Origin: Lysobacter sp. TY2-98
Lineage (GTDB): Bacteria; Pseudomonadota; Gammaproteobacteria; Xanthomonadales; Xanthomonadaceae
Reading direction: 5' to 3'
Assembly (NCBI RefSeq): GCF_003367355.1
Contig: NZ_CP031413.1
Location: forward strand, 2,684,001-2,748,000
Length of the DNA stretch: 64,000 nucleotides
In this document: positions 26,206 through 35,602 of the stretch, piece by piece
Layout: each line of letters begins with the position of its first letter
Numbering within the stretch: the stretch's first letter is position 1
Notes under the pieces: model-generated
Seen by the model: only the letters and a program-made list of their open reading frames with translations
Database searches by the model: none
Told to the model about the DNA's origin: nothing
Made by a program: the position numbers and the translations under genes

Positions 26206-29200
26206 GTCCGCTGCCCGACGCCCCGCCCCCGGGTCCGCGCGAACCGACGCCGGAAGAGCGCGAAGCGCGCATCCGCGAACTCCGTGCGAAGCGTCGCTCA
26301 CGCCTGCGCACGCTCGGCATCCGCAGCGCGGTCGGCAGTGGTGTGCTGCTCGTTGCAATCGTTGCGTTCGCGTACTGGCTGCTGACGACGATCGCGGGCC
26401 GCGACCTGTTGCTCGCGCAGATCAAGGCGCGGCTGCCGGCCGATGCATCGCTGGAATGGAAAAGCGCGGAAGGGCCGGCCTCCGGCCCGATGACGCTGCA
26501 CGACGTGCGTTTCCACTGGAAGAAGCTCGCGTTCGCCGCGCAGCGCGTCACCATCGATCCGGCGCTGCGTCCGTTGCTCGGGCGACGTCTGCGTCTCGAC
26601 GCGATGCAGGTCGAGCGCGCGACGCTCGATCTCCCGCCCAGCGACACACCGTTCGAACTGCCGCGCTGGCCGCAGTCGCTGCCGCAGATCACCGTGCCGC
26701 TCGCGCTGCAAGCAGATGACATCCGCATCGACGGCCTGCGCGTCACGCGCCAGGTCGCGCCGGTCATCGACATCCGGCGCGTGCGCGGTGGACTCGACGC
26801 CTCGACCGGAAAACTCGTGGCGTCGCGCGTCGACATCGACAGCGATCGCGGCCGGTTCGCGATCAACGGCATCTACGCGCCCATCGATCACTACCGCACC
26901 GATCTCGTCGCCACGGCACTGGTGCCGGTGAAGAACTCACGCGGACCGTTGAGGCTGGGGTTCGTGGCGCGCGGCGACCTGGACGCGATGAACGTCGCCG
27001 TCGCGGGCGCCGCACCGGGCGCGGTGCGTGCGACGCTGACATTGCGCGGCGCCGACCGTCCGCGTTGGCAGTTGAATGCGAACGCCCATGGAATCGATCT
27101 CGCTGCGCTGACCGCCACGGCGACGGATGCGCAGGTCAAGGCCGACATCGACCTCGAGGCGCGCGGCGTCGGTGGCGACGGCACGCTGCAGGGCGCGTTC
27201 GTGCAGGGCGACCGCCGAGTCGTCGTGCATCCGTCGACCGTGCACCTCGAACAGCAGGTGCTTGCATTCGCGCCGCTCGATGTCGAACTGCTCGGCGGCC
27301 GCGTCACCGTGCGTGGACGTGGCGATTTCGGCGAGCGTCACAACGCGCGCGTCGACTACACCGTCTCGGCGCGCGGTCTCCGCTGGGGCGACGGCGATGC
27401 GCAGGTCGTCACCGACGCCGATCTGGCGATCGCCGGCACGCAGGCGGCTTGGACGGTGAACGGCGACAGCGCGCTGCTGCGACGCGGGCACCAGGCGCAC
27501 CTCGCCCTGGCGGGTACGGGCCGGCGCGGCGAGCTCACCGTGCAACGCCTCGAAGCGCGCATGCCCACCGGGACGCTGGACGCGAACGGGCGCATCTCCG
27601 CGCGTCCGTTGCTCGACTGGAACCTGCACGCCAACCTTGCCGGCTTCGATCCCGGTTACTTCGCGCCGGGCTGGAGCGGCGCACTGCACGGCACGCTGGC
27701 CACGACCGGTCGGCGCGACGATGGCGGCGCGCTGCACGCGATCGTCGACGTGCCGCGGCTCGGTGGGCGACTGCGCGGGCGACGCATGGGCGGCAGCGCG
27801 CACGTCACGCTCGAGGACGGCCTGTATCGCGGTGTGGTCGCGCTCAATGTCGACGGCGGCCGCCTGCTCGCGCAGGGCGAGGCCGGATTCGCGCCGCTCG
27901 CGCGCTGGAATGCGACTGCGCAGCTGCAACGTTTCGACCCGGCATTCCTCGTCACCGGTTGGCCCGGCGCGGTCGACGCGACGCTGCGCACGAGCGGACG
28001 TCGCGAGGCCGGCGCGCCCGGTCGTATCGGCGTGCTCGACGCCACGTTCGACGTGCCGCGCATCGGCGGTACGCTGCGCGGCCGCGCGCTCGCCGGTCAC
28101 GGCACGGCGCACCTGCGCGGTGGCGACGTGGACGGCGAGGTGCAGCTCACGGCGGGCAGCAGTCGACTCGATGCGCGCGGTCGCATCGCCGATCGCCTCG
28201 ACGTCGACGCCACGCTGTCGCCGGTGCAACTCGCCGACCTGCTGCCGGATGCGCGCGGCGTCGTCCGCGGCACGTTGCGCGTCACCGGCCCGCGCACTGC
28301 ACCCGATGTCACCGCGGATCTCGATGGTCGCGATGTCGCCTTCGCCGATTACCGCGCGGCGACGCTGACGGCCAAGGGTCGCCTGCCCTGGCATGCGGGC
28401 GGCGCGCCGGGTGCGCTCGTCGTGCATGGCAACGGGTTGCAGCTGGGCCTGCCGCTGGACGCACTGGATGCCGACGCGCGCGGCGCGGTGGAAGCGCTGC
28501 AACTGCGCGCGACCGCGCACGGCGACTTCGGTGGCGCGGCTGTCAACGGGGCCCTGCGTCGCACCGGCGCGGTGTGGGCGGCCAACATCGCGACGCTGCA
28601 ACTCACGCCCACGCGCGGCGCCGCCTGGCAACTCACGCGGGCGGCGAACGTGCGCTTCGGCGATGGTCGCATTGCGGTCGATGCCGCCTGCCTGCGCTCG
28701 TCCGCCGGCGGCGAACTCTGCGGCAATGCCGACTGGCCGCGTCGCGGTGCCGACATCACCGCGCGCGCGCTGCCGCTGACGCTGGTCGCGGGTTACCTGC
28801 CGGCGCGGGCCGACGGCACCCCGTGGCCGCTGCGCGGGAACATCGACGCGCAGGCGCAGGTGCGGCCGGCCGGTGGTTCATGGCGCGGCACCGCACACGT
28901 CACTTCACCGGAAGGCGGTTTCCGCCTCGATGCGAGACACGACTACGAGGTCGTGCGCTGGCGCGCGCTTGACGCGCGCGTCGGGTTCGATCCACAGCGC
29001 CTGCAGGTCGAGATGAACTCCGGTCTGTTCGACCACGGCCGCGTGCAGGGCCGCGTGGCCATGGGCTGGGCGGCGTATGCGCCGCTGTCCGGCGATGTCA
29101 GCGTCGATACCGACGAGCTCACGTGGATGGAGTTGTTCTCTCCCGACATCGTGGATCCGCGCGGTCGATTGACGGGTCGCATCACGCTCGGCGGCACGCG

Positions 29201-30338
29201 CACGGCGCCGTTGCTCGGTGGTCAGGCGCGCCTGACGGGTTTCACCACCGAGATGCCGGCGCTCGGCGTCAACCTCACCCAAGGCGAAGCGACGCTGGCT
29301 GCGTTGCCGGATGGCAGTGCGCGCATCGACGGCCATGTGCGTTCGGGCGATGGCGTGTTGAACATCGATGGTCGACTCGGCTGGCGCGACGCGGGTGCGC
29401 CACTGCAACTCAACCTGCGCGGCACGAACGTCGAAGTCGCGAACACGCGCGAGTTGCGGGCGGTCGTGAATCCCGACGTGGTGGTGCGCAGCGGGTCGGG
29501 CCAGCCGATCACCGTCACCGGCACGGTGGTGGTGCCGTCGGCGCTGCTGATGCTCGAGCGCCTCGACGGGCCCGTGAAGACGTCATCCGATGTCGTCGTG
29601 TTGGACCCCATCGACGCGAAGGCCGAGGTGCAGACGCCGGTGGCGCTCGATCTCAAGCTCGTCGCCGGCGACGACGTGCGCCTGAAAGGTTTCGGTCTCG
29701 ATGGCACGCTCGCCGGCAGCGTGCAGGTGCACAGCGCGCCGGGCCGCAATACGACCGCGCGTGGGCAGATGGACGTGGCCGGTCGTTATGTCGCCTACGG
29801 GCAGAAGCTCGACGTCACGCGCGGCCACCTGACGTGGCAGGGCGGCGAGATCGGCGATCCCATCCTCGACATCCGCGCCGAGCGCGATGTCGGGGGCGTC
29901 ACCGCGGGCATCGACGTCAGCGGCCGGGCATCGCGGCCGCGCGCCAATGTGTGGTCGAGCGAAGGCGATACGCAGTCCGAAGCGCTGTCGTATCTCGCGC
30001 TCGGTCGGCCGCTGCCGTCGCTCGGCGGCGAACAGGGCCAGCAGATCACCGCGGCGAGCGCGGCGCTGACGGCGGGTGGCGGGTTGCTCGCTTCGCAACT
30101 CGGTGCGCGACTCGGCCTCGACGATGCCGGCGTCAGCGAAAGCCGCGCGTTGGGCGGCAGCGTGCTCGGCATCGGCAAGTACCTGTCGCCGCGGCTCTAC
30201 GTGGGGTACGGCGTTTCGCTGTTCGGTGCGGGCCAGGTGCTGACGCTGAAGTACCTGATCCGTCGCGGCGTCGACTTCACGGTCGAGTCCAGCACGGTCG
30301 AGAGCCGGGCGTCGCTGAACTACCGCAAGGAAAAGTGA
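26202..30338 (+). CDS. tamB: Translocation/assembly module protein TamB
   Basis: A 1378-residue AsmA/TamB-like protein: a short cytoplasmic N-terminus, one membrane helix at about 47-66, a very long periplasmic beta-taco rich in repeated hydrophobic strands, and the conserved DUF490 C-terminal domain (about 1030-1378) with the family end block of ALSYLALGRPL and a final TVESRASLNYR. It partners TamA in the outer membrane. It starts with GTG overlapping the tamA stop. Length is slightly above E. coli TamB (1259). Confidence 0.94.
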   Translation: MSPLPDAPPPGPREPTPEEREARIRELRAKRRSRLRTLGIRSAVGSGVLLVAIVAFAYWLLTTIAGRDLLLAQIKARLPADASLEWKSAEGPASGPMTLHDVRFHWKKLAFAAQRVTIDPALRPLLGRRLRLDAMQVERATLDLPPSDTPFELPRWPQSLPQITVPLALQADDIRIDGLRVTRQVAPVIDIRRVRGGLDASTGKLVASRVDIDSDRGRFAINGIYAPIDHYRTDLVATALVPVKNSRGPLRLGFVARGDLDAMNVAVAGAAPGAVRATLTLRGADRPRWQLNANAHGIDLAALTATATDAQVKADIDLEARGVGGDGTLQGAFVQGDRRVVVHPSTVHLEQQVLAFAPLDVELLGGRVTVRGRGDFGERHNARVDYTVSARGLRWGDGDAQVVTDADLAIAGTQAAWTVNGDSALLRRGHQAHLALAGTGRRGELTVQRLEARMPTGTLDANGRISARPLLDWNLHANLAGFDPGYFAPGWSGALHGTLATTGRRDDGGALHAIVDVPRLGGRLRGRRMGGSAHVTLEDGLYRGVVALNVDGGRLLAQGEAGFAPLARWNATAQLQRFDPAFLVTGWPGAVDATLRTSGRREAGAPGRIGVLDATFDVPRIGGTLRGRALAGHGTAHLRGGDVDGEVQLTAGSSRLDARGRIADRLDVDATLSPVQLADLLPDARGVVRGTLRVTGPRTAPDVTADLDGRDVAFADYRAATLTAKGRLPWHAGGAPGALVVHGNGLQLGLPLDALDADARGAVEALQLRATAHGDFGGAAVNGALRRTGAVWAANIATLQLTPTRGAAWQLTRAANVRFGDGRIAVDAACLRSSAGGELCGNADWPRRGADITARALPLTLVAGYLPARADGTPWPLRGNIDAQAQVRPAGGSWRGTAHVTSPEGGFRLDARHDYEVVRWRALDARVGFDPQRLQVEMNSGLFDHGRVQGRVAMGWAAYAPLSGDVSVDTDELTWMELFSPDIVDPRGRLTGRITLGGTRTAPLLGGQARLTGFTTEMPALGVNLTQGEATLAALPDGSARIDGHVRSGDGVLNIDGRLGWRDAGAPLQLNLRGTNVEVANTRELRAVVNPDVVVRSGSGQPITVTGTVVVPSALLMLERLDGPVKTSSDVVVLDPIDAKAEVQTPVALDLKLVAGDDVRLKGFGLDGTLAGSVQVHSAPGRNTTARGQMDVAGRYVAYGQKLDVTRGHLTWQGGEIGDPILDIRAERDVGGVTAGIDVSGRASRPRANVWSSEGDTQSEALSYLALGRPLPSLGGEQGQQITAASAALTAGGGLLASQLGARLGLDDAGVSESRALGGSVLGIGKYLSPRLYVGYGVSLFGAGQVLTLKYLIRRGVDFTVESSTVESRASLNYRKEK

Positions 30339-30402
30339 CGCTCACGCGACGGCAGCGGCGCGCGCGCTACGGTCAGCCCTTCCCTCATAGCGGAGCACGG
30401 CC

Positions 30403-30621
30403 ATGAGCAAGCTTCACGGCGATGAACCCGGATACGAGGAAGTGCGCTTCGAGCGCGGCGAACTGCGCAAGCCGGACGATCGACACGACCAGCCCGGCCA
30501 GGGTGCGGTGCTGACGCCGCCGACTGATGGGCATGCGCACGATGCACGGCGCGATCCGTCGCTGGTCCCGCGAGCCGAAACGCAGCCCTACCCGCCGCTG
30601 CGCAAGTTCGGCATCAGCTGA
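30403..30621 (+). CDS. Small hypothetical protein, 72 aa
   Basis: A charged, Pro-rich, probably disordered 72-residue protein without a signal peptide, membrane helix or recognisable family. Support for coding: an ATG after a plausible GGAG-like site (ggagcacggcc), a -10-like TACGGT at 30368-30373, and a stop placed 3 bases from the stop of a convergent small frame. It could be a conserved lineage-specific protein. Confidence 0.6.
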   Translation: MSKLHGDEPGYEEVRFERGELRKPDDRHDQPGQGAVLTPPTDGHAHDARRDPSLVPRAETQPYPPLRKFGIS

Positions 30622-30624
30622 CGA

Positions 30625-30807
30625 TCAGTCCGTCGACTGGCGCGTCTCGTCCGCGCTACGCGCGCTGTTGCGACCACTCTCCGCGTCGTGACCGGCGGCG
30701 TTGCGCAGGCGCTGCCCTTCTTCGCGATCCGCCGCCGACGGCGCAGACGGCGGCTTTCTCGGGGGCGGTGCGGGCTGCGCGGGCAGCGGGTGTGTCGGCT
30801 CGGGCAT
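30625..30807 (-). CDS. Small hypothetical protein, 60 aa
   Basis: A 60-residue frame with a Pro-rich start (MPEPTHPLPAQPAPPPRKPP) and a charged Arg/Ser/Ala end. AGG lies 4 bases before the ATG. It is low-complexity and not recognised. Its stop faces the preceding small gene's stop with only 3 bases between. It may not be expressed; confidence is modest. Confidence 0.4.
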   Translation of the reverse strand: MPEPTHPLPAQPAPPPRKPPSAPSAADREEGQRLRNAAGHDAESGRNSARSADETRQSTD

Positions 30808-30916
30808 GACCTGTCGTCCTGCAGCGTGGGAAGCGCCAGCGTCCGGTGCGAGGCGTAAGTCGATGTGACGCAGCCGCGTTCATCGGCTTCCGCGACATGA
30901 ATCGTTGTCCTCAAAC

Positions 30917-30948
30917 GCAACGACCCGCGGATGAGCGCGGGTCGTTGC
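30917..30948. terminator. Perfect 13-bp hairpin downstream of the DUF4142 gene
   Basis: GCAACGACCCGCG (30917-30929) pairs perfectly with 30936-30948 around GATGAG. It lies 17 bases beyond the stop of the minus-strand DUF4142 gene. The T tract is short (GTTTG on the minus strand), so termination is probable but not textbook. Confidence 0.6.
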
Positions 30949-30964
30949 ATGCGGCGCGTGGTGC

Positions 30965-31618
30965 TTACGTGGCGGTGCCGCCGCCGAGCTTTGTCTGGAT
31001 GGCCTTCGCCTTGTCCAGATGCTGCTGCACGTGATCGCGCGTCATCTGCAGGTGCTTCTTGACCGCGTCGTCGGTGGCCGCAGGGATCAGCATCGTGTCC
31101 AGCTTGGTCAGTGCGTCCTGGTGGCCGTTGACCATCGCATCGATATAAGCCTTCGCGTACGCGTCGCCCTCGAGCGCGGCGAGCTGCTGCGTTTCCGCAT
31201 CGCCCTTGCTCTTCATCTCGGTGATCGCCGGCGTGTCGGCGGGCGCGCCGCCGTTCTTGTCGAGCAGCGCCTTCGTATCAGCCATGTTCTTGCCGTGCTC
31301 GGTCTGCATCAGGTTGGCGAATGCGAGCACGTCACCGGTCACGTGCTTGCTCTTGGCCTGCTCGGCCGTCTTGACCTCGTGATCGTTGACGACGTTGAGC
31401 AGCGCGAGCGCTTCCGGCTGCGTCGGCGTTGCCGCCGGCGGCGGCGTCGTGGTGTCCGCAGGCGGCGTGGTGGCGGGTGCGGGCGTGGCCGGCGTTTCAG
31501 CGGCCGGTGCCGGTGTGTTGTCGGTGCCACCCGACGTGTCGGCATTGCGATTGCAGGCGCTCGTGGCGAACAACACCAGCGCGGCGGCGGCGAGTGCAAG
31601 GGGGGTCTTCGTGTTCAT
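30965..31618 (-). CDS. DUF4142 family lipoprotein
   Basis: A 217-residue protein. The N-terminus is a lipoprotein-type signal ending LFATSAC with Cys22 as the probable lipidated residue; the -3 Thr is atypical. Residues 25-70 are a Pro/Thr/Ala linker. About 75-215 is the helical DUF4142 domain with ferritin-like periodicity and conserved His/Asp/Glu pairs (NVVNDHE, MQTEHGKN, MTRDHVQQHL). The family is common in stress-response neighbourhoods; no enzymatic role is established. The ATG at 31618 is chosen because it begins the signal peptide; upstream frame has no such signal. Confidence 0.85.
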   Translation of the reverse strand: MNTKTPLALAAAALVLFATSACNRNADTSGGTDNTPAPAAETPATPAPATTPPADTTTPPPAATPTQPEALALLNVVNDHEVKTAEQAKSKHVTGDVLAFANLMQTEHGKNMADTKALLDKNGGAPADTPAITEMKSKGDAETQQLAALEGDAYAKAYIDAMVNGHQDALTKLDTMLIPAATDDAVKKHLQMTRDHVQQHLDKAKAIQTKLGGGTAT

Positions 31619-31727
31619 GGGGCGTCTCCAGCAGTGGATGGTGCGACGTGGCGTGTATGCGGCCGCCGCGACGCTACCCCTGTTCATCGTGACGCTTCGT
31701 GAAGGCAACGCGGCGCCGCGACAACGC

Positions 31728-31910
31728 GTGCACGCAATGAAGAACACGCGCGCGCGTTCTGCTGGTGGACGTCGCATCGGTGTGGCTCACCCGCTTGCGA
31801 TGACGCCGCAGGCGTGTCGATTAACTCTTCAGTGCACGGTTTCGATTTGACACGACGAAGACCCGAAGTGCACGACGCGCTAACCGCGGCTGCGTTCAAC
31901 TGGGTGCACG
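31728..31910. repeat. Four copies of GTGCACG between divergent stress-type genes
   Basis: GTGCACG occurs at 31728, 31832, 31868 and 31904. The last three are exactly 36 bases apart. The core GTGCAC is palindromic, so each may be a protein-binding half or full site. They lie in the 389-base gap (31619-32007) between the DUF4142 gene and the Gln/Asn-rich gene, which holds no other gene that I can see. Confidence 0.4.
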
Positions 31911-32007
31911 CAAGAACGGACGACGAACACGCAATGCGTCGAGGGCGGCGCGCACATGCTGCATCGGGTGGTCTCGACTGCCCAACAAACCCCACAGGAG
32001 AAGATGG

Positions 32008-32208
32008 ATGAGCCAGAACAACCAGAATGACCAGCGCCGCGAGGGCCAGAGCAACCAGAACGACCAGCGTCGCGAAGGTCAGGGCCAGCAGAACAACGAG
32101 CAGCGCCAAGGCCAGGGCCAGCAGAACAACAACGAGCAGCGCCAGGGTCAGGGTCAGCAGAACGAGCAGCGTCGCGAAGGTAGCTCGCAGCAGAACCGCG
32201 ATCGCTGA
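32008..32208 (+). CDS. Gln/Asn/Arg-rich tandem-repeat microprotein
   Basis: A 66-residue protein made almost only of Gln, Asn, Arg, Glu and Gly, in imperfect repeats of about 10-12 residues such as NQNDQRREGQ and QQNNNEQRQGQG. It has no hydrophobic residue beyond Met1, so it must be disordered; it is cytoplasmic by default. Coding is supported by a strong AGGAG site at 31996-32000, 7 bases before the ATG, and by a terminator directly after. No known family is recognised. Possible roles (stress protection, RNA or protein condensate) are speculation. The DNA repeats suggest growth by duplication. Confidence 0.75.
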   Translation: MSQNNQNDQRREGQSNQNDQRREGQGQQNNEQRQGQGQQNNNEQRQGQGQQNEQRREGSSQQNRDR

Positions 32209-32247
32209 GGGTGATGCCGACGGTCACTCCTAGACCGTCGCTGTCGG

Positions 32248-32283
32248 AAAGCGCCCTGGCCGTCCCCGGGCGCTTTCTTTTTT
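32248..32283 (+). terminator. Terminator after the Gln/Asn-rich gene
   Basis: AAAGCGCCC (32248-32256) pairs with GGGCGCTTT (32268-32276) and is followed by CTTTTTT. It is a strong Rho-independent terminator 40 bases after the stop. Confidence 0.9.
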
Positions 32284-32311
32284 ATCCGCCTTCGAAAGCC
32301 CCACACCTTCC

Positions 32312-34243
32312 ATGCAGCCCGTTACACCGGACGATATCTACCGGCATCGCCACCTGCAGGATCTGGACGCCTCGCCACAGCACAGGCGCGCCGTTGTCGT
32401 GATGTCGCGCGCACGGCGGAGCGGCGGCTATCGCTCCACCGCCTGGTTGATGGACACATGCCCTGATGCCGGACGCGGTGCGCGCCGGCTGACCTCCCCC
32501 GATTTCAATGCGCGCGCCATGCTGGTGGCGGCCGATGGAGAGCGCGCGGCCTTCATCAGTGAGCGCGACCCGGAGAAAGGTCCGCAGGTGCAACTCATCC
32601 GATTCGACGGCGGCGAAGCGCGCCCGGTCACGGATACCCATGATCCGATCTCCAGCCTGCTCGCGTGGTCGCCCGACGGCACGCGCGTTCTCGCGCTGCA
32701 GACCGTGCAGTGGAAGGAAGACGAACGCGACGATCCCGAGGCGAAGCAGCGGCCGCTGGTCGTGCGCTATCTGCCGTACAAGATGGACGGCTCCGGCCCC
32801 AAGGTCGGCGCGCGTACGCGCCTGGTGTCGATCGACGTCGCCAGCGGCGAGATCACGCCGTTGGTCGACGGCGACTTCGACGTTTCGGACGCGGCGTGGT
32901 CGCCCGACGGTACCCGCCTGGCGTTCTCGCGCAAGCGCGACGGCCTTCAGCGGCACCCGTCGGATCTCTGGCTGGCCGATGCGAACGGCCAGCATGCGCA
33001 TCGCATCACCACTGACCTCTATTCGGTCACCGGCATCCGCTTTTCGCCGGACGGACGCCGCATCGCCTTCGCCGCAGGCCGCATCGAGGGCGATTCCATC
33101 GTGCAGCTCTACGTGCACGACATCGCGTCCGGCCGCTGCGAATGCCCGAAGGGCGACGACCTGCAACTCGAAGGCGCGACGCTGCTTTGGCATTCCGACG
33201 GCGAGCGCATCGCCACCGTCGCGTCGCATGGCGGCCTGTTCGAAATCGCGGTGCTGCACGTGGCGTCCGGCGAAGTGCGCTACGTCGCGCGCGGACTGCG
33301 CCATGTCACGGCACTCGCCGCCAGCGGCGATGCGCTGGTGTTCGTCGCGGCCTCGGTGCGGCGGCTCGACGAGGTGTATCGCGTCGACTGGGACGGCGCG
33401 AACGAGCGACGGCTGACAGCCTTCAACCGCACGTGGTTCAGCGCGCGCGTGCGGCCGCGCGTCAAGCGCCGTCGCTTTCAGGTGCCCAACGCCAAGGGCG
33501 GTACGGAAACCATCGACGCATGGTTGCTATTGCCGCCCAAGGGCGACGGACCGTTTCCCGCGCTGGTCGACTTCCACGGCGGCCCGCAGAGCATTGCGCT
33601 GCTCGATTTCGCCAGCCACGTGTACTGGTACCCGCTGATCGCGCACGGCTACGCCGTCATCGCGCCGAACCCGGTGGGCTCCGGCGGCTACGGCGGCGAG
33701 TTCGCGCGCCGGCTGATCGGTCACTGGGGCGAGTACGACCTGCCGCAGGTGGAAGCCGTTCTCGATCACCTGCAGAAGGACGAGGTCATCACCAAATCCA
33801 TCGGCTGCTATGGCAAGTCCTATGGCGGCTATCTGTCCGCGTGGTCGGCGGCGCGAAGCGACATGTTCAAGGCCGCGGTCGTCAGCGCGCCGGTCGCGAA
33901 TCTCAAGTCGCATGGAGGCACGTCCGACACCGGCTACTACGTCACGCCGTATGCGATGGGCGCCGACCTCTACGAGTCGGACGACCGCTACCGGCGGCTC
34001 TCGCCCGTCGAATATGCGGCGAGTGTCGACACCGCGACGCTGTTCCTCAACGGCCGGGACGATCAGCGGTGCCCCGCGGGCCAATGCGAAGAGATGTTCG
34101 CGAACATGATTCGCGCCGGCCACCGCAATTGCATGATGGTGCTGTATCCCGCCGGCACGCATTCGCTGTCCGGCAGCGGCAATCCCTCACATCGCGTCGA
34201 CTATCACGACCGCGTGGTGAACTGGATACGGGCGAACGTCTGA
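32312..34243 (+). CDS. S9 family prolyl-oligopeptidase-type peptidase
   Basis: A 643-residue cytoplasmic peptidase. Residues about 20-390 form a WD40-like beta-propeller with WSPDGTR repeats (at about 117, 192 and 240). The C-terminal alpha/beta-hydrolase domain has Ser503 (GKSYGGY), Asp583 (NGRDDQ) and His617 (GTHSLSG), a full S9 catalytic triad. The organisation matches acylaminoacyl-peptidase and dipeptidyl-peptidase relatives (S9C). There is no signal peptide. Substrate is likely short peptides; the exact specificity is not determinable. Confidence 0.92.
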   Translation: MQPVTPDDIYRHRHLQDLDASPQHRRAVVVMSRARRSGGYRSTAWLMDTCPDAGRGARRLTSPDFNARAMLVAADGERAAFISERDPEKGPQVQLIRFDGGEARPVTDTHDPISSLLAWSPDGTRVLALQTVQWKEDERDDPEAKQRPLVVRYLPYKMDGSGPKVGARTRLVSIDVASGEITPLVDGDFDVSDAAWSPDGTRLAFSRKRDGLQRHPSDLWLADANGQHAHRITTDLYSVTGIRFSPDGRRIAFAAGRIEGDSIVQLYVHDIASGRCECPKGDDLQLEGATLLWHSDGERIATVASHGGLFEIAVLHVASGEVRYVARGLRHVTALAASGDALVFVAASVRRLDEVYRVDWDGANERRLTAFNRTWFSARVRPRVKRRRFQVPNAKGGTETIDAWLLLPPKGDGPFPALVDFHGGPQSIALLDFASHVYWYPLIAHGYAVIAPNPVGSGGYGGEFARRLIGHWGEYDLPQVEAVLDHLQKDEVITKSIGCYGKSYGGYLSAWSAARSDMFKAAVVSAPVANLKSHGGTSDTGYYVTPYAMGADLYESDDRYRRLSPVEYAASVDTATLFLNGRDDQRCPAGQCEEMFANMIRAGHRNCMMVLYPAGTHSLSGSGNPSHRVDYHDRVVNWIRANV

Positions 34244-34308
34244 CGCCGCTCTCACGTTGCCGCTGGCATCGTTTCGCTCCTCCTTTTCCCCACCGAACGG
34301 GTACTTGC

Positions 34309-34845
34309 ATGAATGCGATCGAATTGCTGAAGGCTGACCACGAGAAGGTGCGCGGGCTGCTGTCGCAGCTGGCCGACACCACCAAGCGTGCGGAAAAGAC
34401 GCGCACCGAACTGCTCGAAAAGATCCGCCTCGAGCTCGATGTGCATACGCAGATCGAAGAGGAAATCTTCTATCCGGCGTTCAAGGACGCCGTGGGCGAA
34501 GGGAAGGATGAAGCCACCGTGTTCGAGGCACTGGAAGAACACCGCGCGGCGGGCGAGCTGGTACTTCCCGACCTGTTGGCGACCGACGTCACGAGCGACA
34601 AGTTCAGCGGCCGCGCCAAGGTGCTGAAGGAACTGGTTGAGCACCACGCCAAGGAAGAGGAAGACGAGATGTTCAAGACCGCCCGCCAGGTGCTGACGCG
34701 CGAACAGCTCGACGAACTCGGTACGCAGATGGCGCAGCGCAAGAAGGAACTGCTCGAGATGGGTGCGGATCAGATCGAACTGATGAAGAAGCAGCAGGGC
34801 CAGGTCGGCTCCGAGCAGTCGCCGCCGCGCGCTTCGCTGCAGTAA
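34309..34845 (+). CDS. Hemerythrin-like (HHE) domain protein
   Basis: A 178-residue helical protein with the His/Glu pattern of HHE hemerythrin-like proteins: His11 (KADHEKV), His46 with Glu50 (DVHTQIEEE), His78 (EEHRAAGE), and His112-His113 with Glu117 (EHHAKEEE). These would bind a di-iron centre, for sensing or handling O2, NO or iron. The C-terminal 45 residues are Lys/Gln-rich and probably extend beyond the domain. It stands alone, with a hairpin after the stop. Confidence 0.88.
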   Translation: MNAIELLKADHEKVRGLLSQLADTTKRAEKTRTELLEKIRLELDVHTQIEEEIFYPAFKDAVGEGKDEATVFEALEEHRAAGELVLPDLLATDVTSDKFSGRAKVLKELVEHHAKEEEDEMFKTARQVLTREQLDELGTQMAQRKKELLEMGADQIELMKKQQGQVGSEQSPPRASLQ

Positions 34846-34863
34846 GCATCTCCGATCGTGCGA

Positions 34864-34891
34864 ACAGCGCCCGCCTTTTGGCGGGCGTTGT
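34864..34891 (+). terminator. Hairpin terminator after the hemerythrin-like gene
   Basis: 34864-34875 pairs with 34880-34891 around a TTTT loop, with one G-T pair. The T tract after it is weak (CGTTTC). It may also serve the convergent kdpE-like gene. Confidence 0.6.
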
Positions 34892-34903
34892 CGTTTCGGG
34901 CGC

Positions 34904-35602
34904 TCAACCGCGTCCGAGAAATCGCAGGCCGACGCCGGGTTCGGTGGCGATCCAGCGCGGATGCGTGGCATCGTCGCCCAGCTTCTGGCGCAGCTTGCCG
35001 ACTAGGATGCGCAGGTAGTGGGTGTCGTCCTGGTGCGTCGGCCCCCACACCTCGCGCAGCAACTGCGGCTGCGTCACCACGCGGCCGGCATGGCGCACCA
35101 GCAGCACCAGCAGGGCGTACTCCTTGCGCGTGAGCGACACCGGTGCGCCGTGCAGCGTTACTTCGCGTCGCAGCGGATCGATGCGCAGCGCGCCGTCGTC
35201 GTAGATGGGGGGCTCGCCGTCGGCCGTTGCCTGCGTGCGGCGCAATGCACGCAGGCGCGCCATCAGTTCGCGGATGCCGAATGGCTTGGTGACGTAGTCG
35301 TTCGCGCCGGCGTCGAGCACGCGCACCTTCTCGTCTTCATCGGCGCGCGCAGTCAGCACCACGACCGGCACGCTCGACCACTGGCGCAGTTCGCGCAGAG
35401 CATCGATGCCGTCGCGGTCGGGCAGGCCCAGATCGAGGATGACGAGGTCCGCGCCTTCGGTGGCGAGGCGCGCGAGTCCGTCGCCCGCGGTGGCCGCGTC
35501 GAGCACCGCATAGCCCTGCGAACGCAGCGAAATGTCGAGGAAGCGACGGATCTGCGGCTCGTCGTCGATGACCAGCACGCGCGCAGGCACGGTGTCGGTC
35601 AT
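34904..35602 (-). CDS. kdpE: KdpE-like response regulator (OmpR family)
   Basis: A 232-residue regulator. The receiver domain has Asp12-Asp13 region acids (VIDDEPQ), the phospho-acceptor Asp57 (VILDLGLPDRDG) and the VTKPFG Lys. The C-terminal winged helix (about 135-230) includes LTRKEYALL and THYLRILVGKLRQKL, typical of KdpE. It is translationally coupled to the sensor gene (ATGA overlap). In other bacteria KdpE activates the high-affinity kdpFABC pump; no kdpFABC is in this window, and the neighbouring potassium gene is kup. Confidence 0.9.
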   Translation of the reverse strand: MTDTVPARVLVIDDEPQIRRFLDISLRSQGYAVLDAATAGDGLARLATEGADLVILDLGLPDRDGIDALRELRQWSSVPVVVLTARADEDEKVRVLDAGANDYVTKPFGIRELMARLRALRRTQATADGEPPIYDDGALRIDPLRREVTLHGAPVSLTRKEYALLVLLVRHAGRVVTQPQLLREVWGPTHQDDTHYLRILVGKLRQKLGDDATHPRWIATEPGVGLRFLGRG

